Assembly: GCF_017498545.1 (NCBI RefSeq)
Contig: NZ_CP071793.1
Span: forward strand, 9,480,256 to 9,544,255
From: Sulfidibacter corallicola
GTDB taxonomy: Bacteria > Acidobacteriota > Holophagae > Acanthopleuribacterales > Acanthopleuribacteraceae
DNA length: 64,000 nt
Direction of reading: 5' to 3'
The notes beneath the pieces were generated by a model, which worked only from the letters and a program-made list of their open reading frames with translations, searched no databases and was not told the origin of the DNA. Made by a program: the position numbers and the translations under genes. This document shows, in pieces, positions 18,429 through 27,500 of this stretch (within the stretch, counting starts at the first letter, position 1; every line of letters starts with the position of its first letter).

Positions 18429-19244
18429 ATGGAAAAAGTCAGGCTCATGTTGGTCGAAGAGACCCCAGACCGTGCCGGTGACCTGAGTGCCCAGTTGAAG
18501 ACCCTGGGCTACACGGTCGTGGCAACGGTACCCAGTGCCCGTCAGGCCCTGCAGTGGATCGATCGCGTCGAAGGCCAGGAAAGCCGACCCGACCTGGTGG
18601 TCATCGACCTGGACCATTCCACGCCGCTCAAACTGATTCGCGCGGCGATCGGCTTGTTGCAGGAATCCCATATTCCGGTGTTGTTCATCCTGGGATCCGA
18701 CAATCCCCACCGGACGCCGGCGCCCCAATCACCGGAGGACCCGTTCACCTATCTGCGGCACCCGTTCACGGCGCGCGAATTGGAGTCCTCGATCTCCCTG
18801 GCGCTGCACCGTCATCGGTTGGAGCGCCAGATCGAAAACAACGAGCGGATGTTCCACGCCATCATGGACGAGGTCGCCGAGGGCATCATCATGGCCGATG
18901 CGAAAGGGCGTATCACCTACATGAACAGGACGGCCCAGAAATTGACGGGGTGGCGGTTCCAGGTCGCCCAGGGCAAACCCCAAACCCAGGTCTACAGGGT
19001 TCAAGACAACGTGGGCCGGCCTCTGACCTCATTGCTGGGAACGGTTCTCAGCAAGGGCGAGAAGGTGAACCGCAGGGGTCCCATCGGTCTCAATCCCTAT
19101 GATGGCGATGCGCTCTGGGTTTGTGAATCGGCCCTACCGGTCCACGACGATCGCCACGAGATCATCGGTGCCATCACCGTTTTCCGCAGAGCACCCAGCC
19201 CCGTGCTGTGGGAAGCCCAGAATTGCGAGGTCCTCGTCATTTGA
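18429..19244 (+). CDS. Receiver-like plus PAS domain protein without output domain
   Basis: A 271-residue cytoplasmic signalling protein. Residues 1-125 form a CheY-like receiver: VRLMLVEET supplies the acidic pocket and DLVVIDLD (Asp60) the likely phosphoacceptor. The C-terminal switch lysine of normal receivers is replaced, as the usual L-K-P-F appears as LRHPF, so phosphotransfer may be altered. Residues ~140-255 form a PAS domain (MFHAIMDEVAEGIIMADAKG, ITYMNRTAQKLTGW). No kinase, GGDEF or DNA-binding domain follows. The ATG at 18429 is chosen because the receiver begins there; frames extending to 18282 are non-homologous. It lies 400 bases before a diguanylate cyclase, with which it may work. 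Confidence 0.78.
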   Translation: MEKVRLMLVEETPDRAGDLSAQLKTLGYTVVATVPSARQALQWIDRVEGQESRPDLVVIDLDHSTPLKLIRAAIGLLQESHIPVLFILGSDNPHRTPAPQSPEDPFTYLRHPFTARELESSISLALHRHRLERQIENNERMFHAIMDEVAEGIIMADAKGRITYMNRTAQKLTGWRFQVAQGKPQTQVYRVQDNVGRPLTSLLGTVLSKGEKVNRRGPIGLNPYDGDALWVCESALPVHDDRHEIIGAITVFRRAPSPVLWEAQNCEVLVI

Positions 19245-19649
19245 GTTTTGTTCGACGGGCGGCCCTTCGGGATGACGTCGTGGTATCGGCCGGGAAAGGG
19301 GATGTCCGCGATCGGGACCGGTTCCGTCGGCTTTGCCGGATTCGGTAACGCATGGAGCGAGAGACCGGACATCGTGCGCTTAAGCGTAAAAGTGACAGGT
19401 GCGTACGAGTTCGACGCCAAGGGGTTTCCCCACCACACAAAAGTTTACTGGATGACGAAAACAAAGCACCCGATCGTGGTCGAAGTGCTTCACTTTCGGA
19501 CAGCCAAGCGCTAAAGTAGAGTCGACTAGGATCATTTTTCAGAGTTTTTTATTCATTACCCCTGTAAGTTCTCGTATCTCAGGATCAAATGCCCGAAAAG
19601 GAACCGGCGGTTTCGGTCGGCGCATCGAACGTGATCCGCGAGGCGCCTT
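19245..19649. other. Intergenic region with one doubtful small ORF
   Basis: An 88-codon open frame (19248-19514, plus strand) starts right after the REC-PAS stop but has no ribosome binding site and no recognisable domain. I do not call it a gene. An AT-rich patch at 19530-19560 could hold the promoter of the downstream diguanylate cyclase. Confidence 0.35.
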
Positions 19650-22600
19650 GTGAGCATCGACAGCAGCTCCCAGCTTAGGACCAGTATCCGCAGACTGGTT
19701 TCCAACCGGCTCGCCGACCTCTTTCGCGTTTTTCACCGACTCGGAAGCGGATGCCTCTTGCTGTCGGCAATGGGTCTGTTGGCCGCCAGTCTCTGTCCGA
19801 GCCATGCCGAGATCCAATCCCTGAAGTTCGACCACATCTCGATCGAACAAGGTCTTTCGCAAAGTTCGGTCTTCAGCGCCACCCAGGACAGTCGCGGATT
19901 CCTGTGGTTCGGAACCCAGGACGGCTTGAACCGTTTCGACGGGCATCAATTCGTGGTGTACAGCCATCATCCGGAGGACGAGAACACGCTGTCCGACAAC
20001 AACATTCTCTGCCTGTTGGCCACCGAGAACGATCTTTGGATCGGCACGGAAGGCGGTGGCCTCAATCGCCTGAATCTCGAACGCGACCAGATCATGCGGT
20101 TCCGTTTTCACAAGGACCGCCCACGCGGTCTCCCTTCCGATGTGGTCAACGACCTGCTGGCCGAATCGGACGAGCGGATCTGGGTGGCCACCGACAACGG
20201 TTTGGCCGTGTTCCACCTGCCGACCGGGCAATTCAAGACCTTCCGCCACCACCGGGACAACCCGACCTCCCTGAGCGCCAATCAGGTGACGTCGCTGGAA
20301 ATGGACGATGAGGGCTTCATCTGGGTGGGCACGCGGGAGGGGGGCCTCAACCGGCTCGATCCGGCCACCGGCCGATTTCGTCGCTTTCGCCACCATCCCA
20401 ACCAGGACAACAGCCTGTGCAACGACCAGATCCTCCATCTGGCCCGCGACAAGTCCGGCATGATCTGGGTCGCCACCCAACGCGGCCTCAGTCGACTCAA
20501 TCCGCACAATTATTTTTTTCTCAATTTCACCCACCAGCCGGACACGCCCAACTCCCTGTCCGACAACACGGTTCACACGGTCCTCGAAGACAGCAAGGGC
20601 CGGCTGTGGGTGGGGACGCAAAACGGTCTCAACTACCTGGACCCCACCCAACAGGAGTTTTTTCGGCATTACGCTCGGGTTTCGGCTCCCAAGAGCCTCA
20701 GCGAGAGCAACGTGCGCATGTTGTTCGAGGATCGCTCGGGTCTGCTGTGGGTCGGCACGGCCAACGGCGGGCTCAACAAGTTCAACAGCCGCCACAGTGA
20801 ATTCCAGCACATCCGCCTGCTCCCCAACACGAAAAACACCCTGACCAACCCGGTCGTCTGGTCGATCCTGGAGGACCATCTCGGCTTTCTGTGGATCGCC
20901 ACGGAAAAAGGCCTGAACCGCCTGGATCCGCAAACCGACCGATACGAACACTTCCTCCACGATCCGAAAGATCCCACCAGCCTCAGTGACGATGTGGTGC
21001 GGGTGGTGCTCGAGGATTTTCGCAATCAGATCTGGGTCGGCACCGAATTGGGCGGCCTCAACCGTTTCGAGCGCGAAAACGAAACCTTCCTGCGCTACGG
21101 GTACGATCCCGAGAACCCCAAAAACCCCAGCGGCAAGTCCATTCTCTGTATGACCGAGGATCACCAAAACCGCCTCTGGATCGGCACCAAGGACGGCGGG
21201 TTGAACCGGTACGATCCCAATCGCGACCAATTCGTGCCCTACACCCACGATCCCAACAATCCTCACTCGATCAGCGACAACAGCGTGTATTCGCTGTACG
21301 CCGACGGCAACGACACCCTCTGGCTGGGAACGCTGGGCGGCATGAACCGGCTGGACATGAACACGGGTCGTTTCGAGGCTTTTCGCTACGAACCGAAGAA
21401 CCCGAATTCCCTGAGCAATGACGGTGTCGGGGTGATCGTGCCCGATCTTCAGGGCGAAATCTGGATCGGCACCGATCGAGGGCTCAACCTCTTTCATCGC
21501 GATACGAACAGCTTTACCCGCTTTACGACCGAGGACGGCCTGCCCAACAATTTCATCTACGGCATCATGGTCGACAGCGCCGGCCTCCTGTGGATCTCCA
21601 CCAACCGGGGCTTGTCGCGCATGGATCCGCTCACCCGCAATTTCCGCAATTTCGACACCCTCGACGGTCTGCAGAGCAACGAGTTCAACACCGGTGCCTA
21701 CGCCAGCGATCGCACGGGCCGGTTCTTTTTCGGCGGAGTCAACGGCATCAGCGTCTTTCATCCTTTGCTGATCCAGGAGAACAATTACGTTCCGCCCATC
21801 GTCTTCACCGAATTTCGTGTGTTCGACGACCCGATCAAATCAAGTCGGAAAGCCGGCGGTCTCCCGGTCCTGCACCTCTCCCACAACGACAATTTTTTCT
21901 CGTTCGAGTACGTGGCCCTGGACTACAACATCCCCCAGAAAAACCGCTACAAGTACAAATTGGAGGGGTTCGACAAGTCCTGGAACGATGTGGGCAATCG
22001 CCGCTACGGATCCTATACGAACCTGCGCGGCGGCCTCTATACCCTGCGGGTCCTCGGCTCCAACAACGACGGCGTCTGGAACGAGGAGGGCACGGCGGTA
22101 CGCCTCATCGTCACCCCGCCCCCGTGGTTGTCGATTTGGGCATATGCCGGTTACGCCGGGATCGGGTTATTCCTGATCTACATCACCGTGCGCTACAAAA
22201 CCCGTCGCCAGGCGCTGATTCTTTCGGAAACCCTGCGCCAGATCACCCACGATCTCAGCCACACACTCGATCTCGATCTGGTGATGAACCAATTGCTGGA
22301 TCACCTGTTGCGCGTGGTGCCCTACGAGCGCGCCACGGTCTTTCTGGAGCAGGAGAACCGGTTCGATCCGGTGGTGACGCGCACCCGTGAGGGCAGTCTC
22401 ATCTGCGCGCCGACCTACGCCATGGAGTCCCAGATCATCGCCGATCTGCTGGAAAAGGAGGACACGATCTTCATCGGCAACACCCGCGACATGTTCGCGC
22501 GAATGGAAGGCAGCGGGAAGTTGGCGATTCGGACGGTCCTGGCGATTCCCATCGAGGTCAACCACCGCATCATCGGTACGGTCCAGCTCTACCACCATTT

Positions 22601-23240
22601 GAACGAGGCCTTCAAGCGGGACACGATCGACCTCGCGGTCACCCTGGTCAACCAGGCCGGAATCGCCATCGAGAACGCCCGCCTCTTCTCGCAGGTCAAG
22701 CGTTTGGCCACGACCGACGAACTCACCGGCATCTTCAACCGTCGTTACTTTTTCGAGCTGGCCGAACGCGAGTTCGAACGCGCCTCGCGCTACCGCAAGA
22801 ATTTGTCGCTGATCATGTTCGACATCGACCATTTCAAGCGCGTCAACGACACCTACGGCCATCAAACCGGCGACTCGGTCATCCAGTTCATCGCCGAGAC
22901 GATTTTGGGGCAACTGCGCAAGAGCGATCTCATGGCGCGGTTCGGCGGCGAGGAATTCATCGTCTTGCTGCCCGAGACGGATCCCGAAAACGCTCGCCTG
23001 GTCGCCAATCGCCTCCATCAGTCGCTGCGGAAACGATTCACCACCCGGCCGCCGAGCAACATCCCGCGCGTGACGGCCAGCTTCGGCGTCGTCACGATTC
23101 ACGACAACGTACGCGACCTGGAGGCATTGATCGAGGAAGCCGATCGCGCCCTCTACCAAGCCAAAGCCGCGGGGCGCGATCAGGTCGTGGTGTATGAACC
23201 CCGCGAAGGCTCTCGCATCCAGGTGACCAATCCCAACTGA
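19650..23240 (+). CDS. Two-component-propeller sensor diguanylate cyclase (Reg_prop, Y_Y_Y, GAF, GGDEF)
   Basis: Membrane sensor of 1196 residues expected to make cyclic-di-GMP. A signal peptide (about residues 30-54) is followed by 14 Reg_prop repeats of the type LWVGTxxGLNRLD, which should fold into two seven-bladed propellers in the periplasm. Then come a Y_Y_Y immunoglobulin-like domain (KNRYKYKLEGFDKSW), one transmembrane helix (about 828-848), a GAF domain (about 865-1015) and a GGDEF domain. The catalytic motif is GGEEF at 1099-1103, with an RKSD inhibitory I-site exactly five residues before it, so the cyclase looks active and product-inhibited. The start is GTG at 19650 with a weak GAGGCG site. 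In the usual architecture the propeller pair binds a carbohydrate or similar ligand. Confidence 0.93.
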   Translation: MSIDSSSQLRTSIRRLVSNRLADLFRVFHRLGSGCLLLSAMGLLAASLCPSHAEIQSLKFDHISIEQGLSQSSVFSATQDSRGFLWFGTQDGLNRFDGHQFVVYSHHPEDENTLSDNNILCLLATENDLWIGTEGGGLNRLNLERDQIMRFRFHKDRPRGLPSDVVNDLLAESDERIWVATDNGLAVFHLPTGQFKTFRHHRDNPTSLSANQVTSLEMDDEGFIWVGTREGGLNRLDPATGRFRRFRHHPNQDNSLCNDQILHLARDKSGMIWVATQRGLSRLNPHNYFFLNFTHQPDTPNSLSDNTVHTVLEDSKGRLWVGTQNGLNYLDPTQQEFFRHYARVSAPKSLSESNVRMLFEDRSGLLWVGTANGGLNKFNSRHSEFQHIRLLPNTKNTLTNPVVWSILEDHLGFLWIATEKGLNRLDPQTDRYEHFLHDPKDPTSLSDDVVRVVLEDFRNQIWVGTELGGLNRFERENETFLRYGYDPENPKNPSGKSILCMTEDHQNRLWIGTKDGGLNRYDPNRDQFVPYTHDPNNPHSISDNSVYSLYADGNDTLWLGTLGGMNRLDMNTGRFEAFRYEPKNPNSLSNDGVGVIVPDLQGEIWIGTDRGLNLFHRDTNSFTRFTTEDGLPNNFIYGIMVDSAGLLWISTNRGLSRMDPLTRNFRNFDTLDGLQSNEFNTGAYASDRTGRFFFGGVNGISVFHPLLIQENNYVPPIVFTEFRVFDDPIKSSRKAGGLPVLHLSHNDNFFSFEYVALDYNIPQKNRYKYKLEGFDKSWNDVGNRRYGSYTNLRGGLYTLRVLGSNNDGVWNEEGTAVRLIVTPPPWLSIWAYAGYAGIGLFLIYITVRYKTRRQALILSETLRQITHDLSHTLDLDLVMNQLLDHLLRVVPYERATVFLEQENRFDPVVTRTREGSLICAPTYAMESQIIADLLEKEDTIFIGNTRDMFARMEGSGKLAIRTVLAIPIEVNHRIIGTVQLYHHLNEAFKRDTIDLAVTLVNQAGIAIENARLFSQVKRLATTDELTGIFNRRYFFELAEREFERASRYRKNLSLIMFDIDHFKRVNDTYGHQTGDSVIQFIAETILGQLRKSDLMARFGGEEFIVLLPETDPENARLVANRLHQSLRKRFTTRPPSNIPRVTASFGVVTIHDNVRDLEALIEEADRALYQAKAAGRDQVVVYEPREGSRIQVTNPN

Positions 23241-23268
23241 GCGGGGCCGACTTTACCGGATCGGGCGC

Positions 23269-23306
23269 TTTCGGGCGGCCCCTTCGATTGTAGGCGCCGC
23301 CCGAAA
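23269..23306. terminator. Perfect 11-bp inverted repeat between convergent genes
   Basis: TTTCGGGCGGC (23269-23279) is exactly complementary to GCCGCCCGAAA (23296-23306) with a 16-base loop. It lies 28 bases after the diguanylate cyclase stop and 10 bases before the end of the convergent VOC gene. It probably terminates both, although no T-tract follows. Confidence 0.6.
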
Positions 23307-23316
23307 CGATTGCGGG

Positions 23317-23682
23317 TCAGGGCGACGAGAGCACGAACACGTTCTCGTCGGGGTCCTTGAACACGGCCGACGTGCCCCAGTCCTGGGTCTGTGGTTCCTG
23401 GGTGAACACCACGCCCTTGGCGACGAGATCCCTGTAGGTTCCCGCCACGTCGTCACTGTAAAACACCACGTTCGAAAAGGTACCGATCCGATCCTCGTGA
23501 CCCTTCATGGTGAAGAGCACCAGTTTCGTCTGGGCGCCCGGAATGCGCAATTCGATCCAGCGTTGTTCGTCGTCGAACGGCTGGTCCGTGGCGATGGAAA
23601 AACCCAACTTCTCCGTGAAAAACGCGAGGGATCGATCCTGATCCCGCACGGCGATACTCGCAAACTTGATCCCTTTGATCAC
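23317..23682 (-). CDS. VOC/glyoxalase-family protein
   Basis: A 121-residue single-domain protein of the vicinal-oxygen-chelate superfamily, with two beta-alpha-beta-beta-beta units. FASIAVRDQDRSLAFFTEKLGF is the typical first unit, and VAGTYRDLVAKGVVFTQEP with AVFKDPDENVFVLSS the second, ending in the common D-P-[DE]-x-N motif. The start is GTG at 23682, because AAAGGAG lies six bases upstream; a GTG at 23700 would include the ribosome binding site inside the gene. Members include glyoxalases, fosfomycin-resistance proteins and dioxygenases, and the substrate cannot be inferred. Confidence 0.88.
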   Translation of the reverse strand: MIKGIKFASIAVRDQDRSLAFFTEKLGFSIATDQPFDDEQRWIELRIPGAQTKLVLFTMKGHEDRIGTFSNVVFYSDDVAGTYRDLVAKGVVFTQEPQTQDWGTSAVFKDPDENVFVLSSP

Positions 23683-23974
23683 CTTACTCTCCTTTGTCAC
23701 GGGACCGATCGAGGTCCCGAATTCGCGACCAGTTCATGTGCCGGCGGCATTTTGGGCGGAAACCGAGAGGAGCGGGCCTGGCGGGCACACCTGGCCCCTG
23801 CCACGGGCGCACCCCATCCGAGGCCCACGACGAACGCGTTCCACAGCCCTCCAACCATCCTGGCCATGATCGGGCAACTTGTTTCTCTTCAATATCTTGT
23901 AGGTTCGTTCCCGCTGCAGTGGTGTTCCGTGACTACCAAAATATCCAGGTTCGCTTCGGTTTACAAGCCGTGTA

Positions 23975-24319
23975 TTGATTGCTAGGCTACTGATTGCCAT
24001 AGCTGGGAGCGAAAAACTGGAACCCATCACGTTACACCCCTACATCATCGATACCCTGATGCCCGATCTGGTCGGCCACGATCGCCACCCCAGCGCCTTT
24101 CTGGTTTTCCTGTTCCTTCACCGCCGCACGGAAATGGGCGCCTGCGCAGTGAGCCTGCGCCAGATCGCCGAGGGCACGGGTTTGTCCAAGAGAGCGATTC
24201 AATCGGCATTGACACGCCTGGTAAAACGCAAGTTGGTGTCCATCGAGCGAGCCGGGATCACCGCGATTCCGAAGTACCGAATCCACCAGCCGTGGTGCAC
24301 CTCCCAGGCGCACGAATAA
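23975..24319 (+). CDS. Small winged-helix transcriptional regulator
   Basis: A roughly 100-residue DNA-binding protein. VSLRQIAEGTGLSKRAIQSALTRLVKRKLVSIERAG is a classical helix-turn-helix followed by the wing. The upstream part (HPYIIDTLMPDLVGHDRHPSAFLVFLFL) is a helical lead-in. The exact start is unclear. TTG at 23975 opens the frame, but homology-like sequence begins near EPITLHPY (about 24017), where GGGAG precedes a CTG, and ATG at 24059 is also possible. It ends 253 bases upstream of the giant fusion gene on the same strand. It may regulate that gene (inference). Confidence 0.75.
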   Translation: MIARLLIAIAGSEKLEPITLHPYIIDTLMPDLVGHDRHPSAFLVFLFLHRRTEMGACAVSLRQIAEGTGLSKRAIQSALTRLVKRKLVSIERAGITAIPKYRIHQPWCTSQAHE

Positions 24320-24572
24320 GACCGGAATCGCTGACACCTGCCCAGCCCCGCTGGCAGCGCGACGATGGGAAACGCGTGCGGTCCGCGCCAACCGCGATCA
24401 TATGGATGGTTCGAGGCGGATTTTTTCCCTGGAATGCCACCGTGGATGGAGGCATCGATCCGGGTCAGCTCTTCGCGATCCGTCGCCACCGTGCCGTGAA
24501 TCAGTATTGGAAAGCCCTCGACCGGGATGATAATCTGAATGAATCCAATACCTCCGATATTCTGGAGCCGAA

Positions 24573-27500
24573 ATGCCGGCGTTTGGCGACCTTGAATTGG
24601 CCCTGAATCGTGGTGACACGGGTTACGTGATGCAGATGCGTTACGACCAGCCCGACAGCGACGTTCACATCCGCCTCTCCCCCACCGATCACGAGCTGAC
24701 ATTCCGCATCGAGGAGCTCGAAGCGGCACGGCGCAGCCCCATGCGCTACGGTGTCCTGTTGGCCGAAGACCTGTTCGCTGACGAGGAAGTGAAAAAAACC
24801 TTTCTGCAGATATGCACCGATGCCACCTCCCGCGGCGCCGGCCTGCGGGTCCGGCTCTCGCTGGCGGCCAACCTGCCCGAACTGCACGCGCTCCACTGGG
24901 AGACCCTGTGTGATCCGGTGAGCGGTGACCCGTTGTTCCTCGGTGAAGGCATCGTTTTCAGCCGCATGCCCACCTTCGCCGACTGGCGTCCCGTGGTCAT
25001 CGGTGACAGCCCCCAATTGAAGGCTGTCGTGGCGGTCGCCAGCCCAAAAAACGCCACCGATTTCGACCTGGTTCCGTTCGACCGGTCAGCGGAAACGGAT
25101 CGAGCCATGAAAGGCCTGGATTACCTGAACCCGACCGCAGTGGAACCCGCCGATCCCGAGGCGATTCTGTCGGTCATGCGCGAGGGTTGCGACCTGCTCT
25201 ACCTGGTGTGCCACGGCAGCTTCGAAAAGAATACCGCCTGGCTGTGGTTGGAAGATCGAAACGGCATGGCCAACCGGGTGGCAGCCCGGGATCTGGCACG
25301 CCGCATCGCCGACCTGGAGCATCCACCGCGACTGATCGTACTGGTGTCGCCCGACAACTCCGCCTCACCGGCAAACCACCCCCTGGCGAAGTTGGGCCCC
25401 GAGTTGGCCGCAGCCGGCGTGCCCGCGGTTTTGGCCCTCCTGGGCGCGGTCTCGGAAAAGGCCATGGACCACTTCATGCCCGCCTTTTTCCACGAACTGG
25501 ACCGCCACGCCACCATCGACCGTGCAGTGGCCGCGGCGCGAGGGGCCTTGCGAAACAGCCCCGACTGGTGGAAACCGGTCCTGTTCCTGAGATTGAAGAG
25601 CGGCCGCCTGTGGCGAACCCGTTACCAGGAACAGGACATGATCGGCCGCCACATCGGTCCCTATCGATTGGAGCGCGAACTGGGTCGCGGCGGCATGGGC
25701 GCGGTCTACCTCGGCGTCCGCAGCGACGGCGAATTGCGCATGAAGGTCGCCGTCAAACTGCTGAACCGGGAGATGACCTCACCGCGCATGCTGGACCGCT
25801 TTCGTCGCGAACGCCAGGTTCTGGCGGATTTGAATCATCCCCATATCGCCGTGCTCCACGACGCCGGCACCACCGAGGACGGCTTTCCCTGGTTCATCAT
25901 GGAATACATCGAAGGCGAGCACATCGACCAATGGTGCATCCAAAACCAGCCACCCACCGCCACCTTGCTGCGCATGATCCGCAAATCGGCGGAGGCCCTG
26001 GGGTACGCACACAGGGCCGGCATCGTCCACCGCGACATCAAGCCCCACAACCTGATGGTCACGGAAGCCGGCGAGCCCAAACTCCTGGACTTCGGGATCG
26101 CACGGCTGGCCCACCTGGAGGAAACCGATACCGCGGGACGCGGCGAAGTGCTGATGACGCCTGCCTACGCCGCGCCGGAACAACGCATGGGTCACCCGGT
26201 CGAGGAAGCCACGGACGTCTACGCGCTGGGTCTGGTCCTGCTGCAGCTTTTGACCGGCTTCGCCCCCAATCACCTGGATTGTAAGCCCTCCGAGGCCATC
26301 ACCCGATTGATGGCGGAAGGACGTCAGGCCACGGTCGCGATGGACCCGCCCAACGACGATCCCACGGTCCCCTTCCCCTCGACGCACAAATCCCATCCCT
26401 CGGGTGAGACGCAACCTTCGCCCCTGGCCGGCGAACCCGATTCGAACGCGGCACAAATGGAAAACGGGACCATCGCGCCAGGCGCCTCGAACGCGCTCGA
26501 AGATCCCCGTCACCAAGGGGAACCGCTCCCCGAGGCCCTGGGCTACGTGCTGCGCCGCGCGCTTGCGACCAATCCGCGCGAACGATATCACGACATGGAC
26601 GAACTCATCGCGGGACTCAACCGGGTGCTCGCCGCCCTACTGCGCAACCGGTCGGACCAGCCGGGAACGAAGAAGGTCTACGACGCGCTGTTCTGGTATC
26701 ACCCCGACGACGCCGACTCGGTCGCCGAGCTGACGCACTATCTGGAAAACGAGGCCGATTTGCGAATTTGGCAGAAGCCCGAATGGCAGGGGCTATCGCC
26801 GGATGGCAGCTCCCGCGCCCTCGATACCGCCCTCGAATTGTCGCGGGCCTGCCTGATCTGCCTGGGTCCCGGTCAAGGCCATGCCCGCGAGACGCCTTGG
26901 GAACACGATCCGGCCAAGCGCGACACGCTCGCCTTCCGCGCCGAGGACCTGCGCCTGATTCCGCTGTTGTTGCCTGGCGCGGCCTTTCCCGAAAAGCAGA
27001 GCGAGTTGCCGGTCTACCTACGCGGACTCACTTGGCGAAGGCTTGACAACCGTCACGATCACAGTGATTTGGCCCAACTGGCGGAGGCGATTCGGGGCAT
27101 TCGCACAGATGAACGCGCTTCATCGCTACCGGCGGGTATCTGTCCCTTTCGAGGCTTGGAGGTTTTCCGGGAGGAAGATCGCCACTTGTTTTTCGGACGT
27201 GAGGCGGTGGTCCAACGGGTGACCGAGTACCTGGACCGGCATCCGTTCATCGCGCTGCTCGGCCCGTCGGGCAGCGGCAAATCTTCGGTGGTGCAGGCCG
27301 GCGTAATTCCATGGTTGCGCGACCGCGACTATGCCGTCGCGCTGTTCACCCCCACGCATCAACCGTTGGAGGAACTGGCTTTCGTCCTGCGTTCCCTGCT
27401 TCGTGAATCGGGCTCGGATCAACCCACGGAATACTTGCTGAACCGCCTGCGGAGCTCCCCGGAAGCCCTGCATTTCATCACGCGCGAAATTTTCGATCAA

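Noticed and set aside
19248..19514. 88-codon plus-strand ORF after the REC-PAS gene
   Set aside because: No ribosome binding site, no domain, and no coding-like pattern; kept only as a note in the intergenic entry.
19539..21761. 740-codon minus-strand frame opposite the diguanylate cyclase
   Set aside because: Antisense to Reg_prop repeats; its apparent repeats are shadows and it has no recognisable domain.
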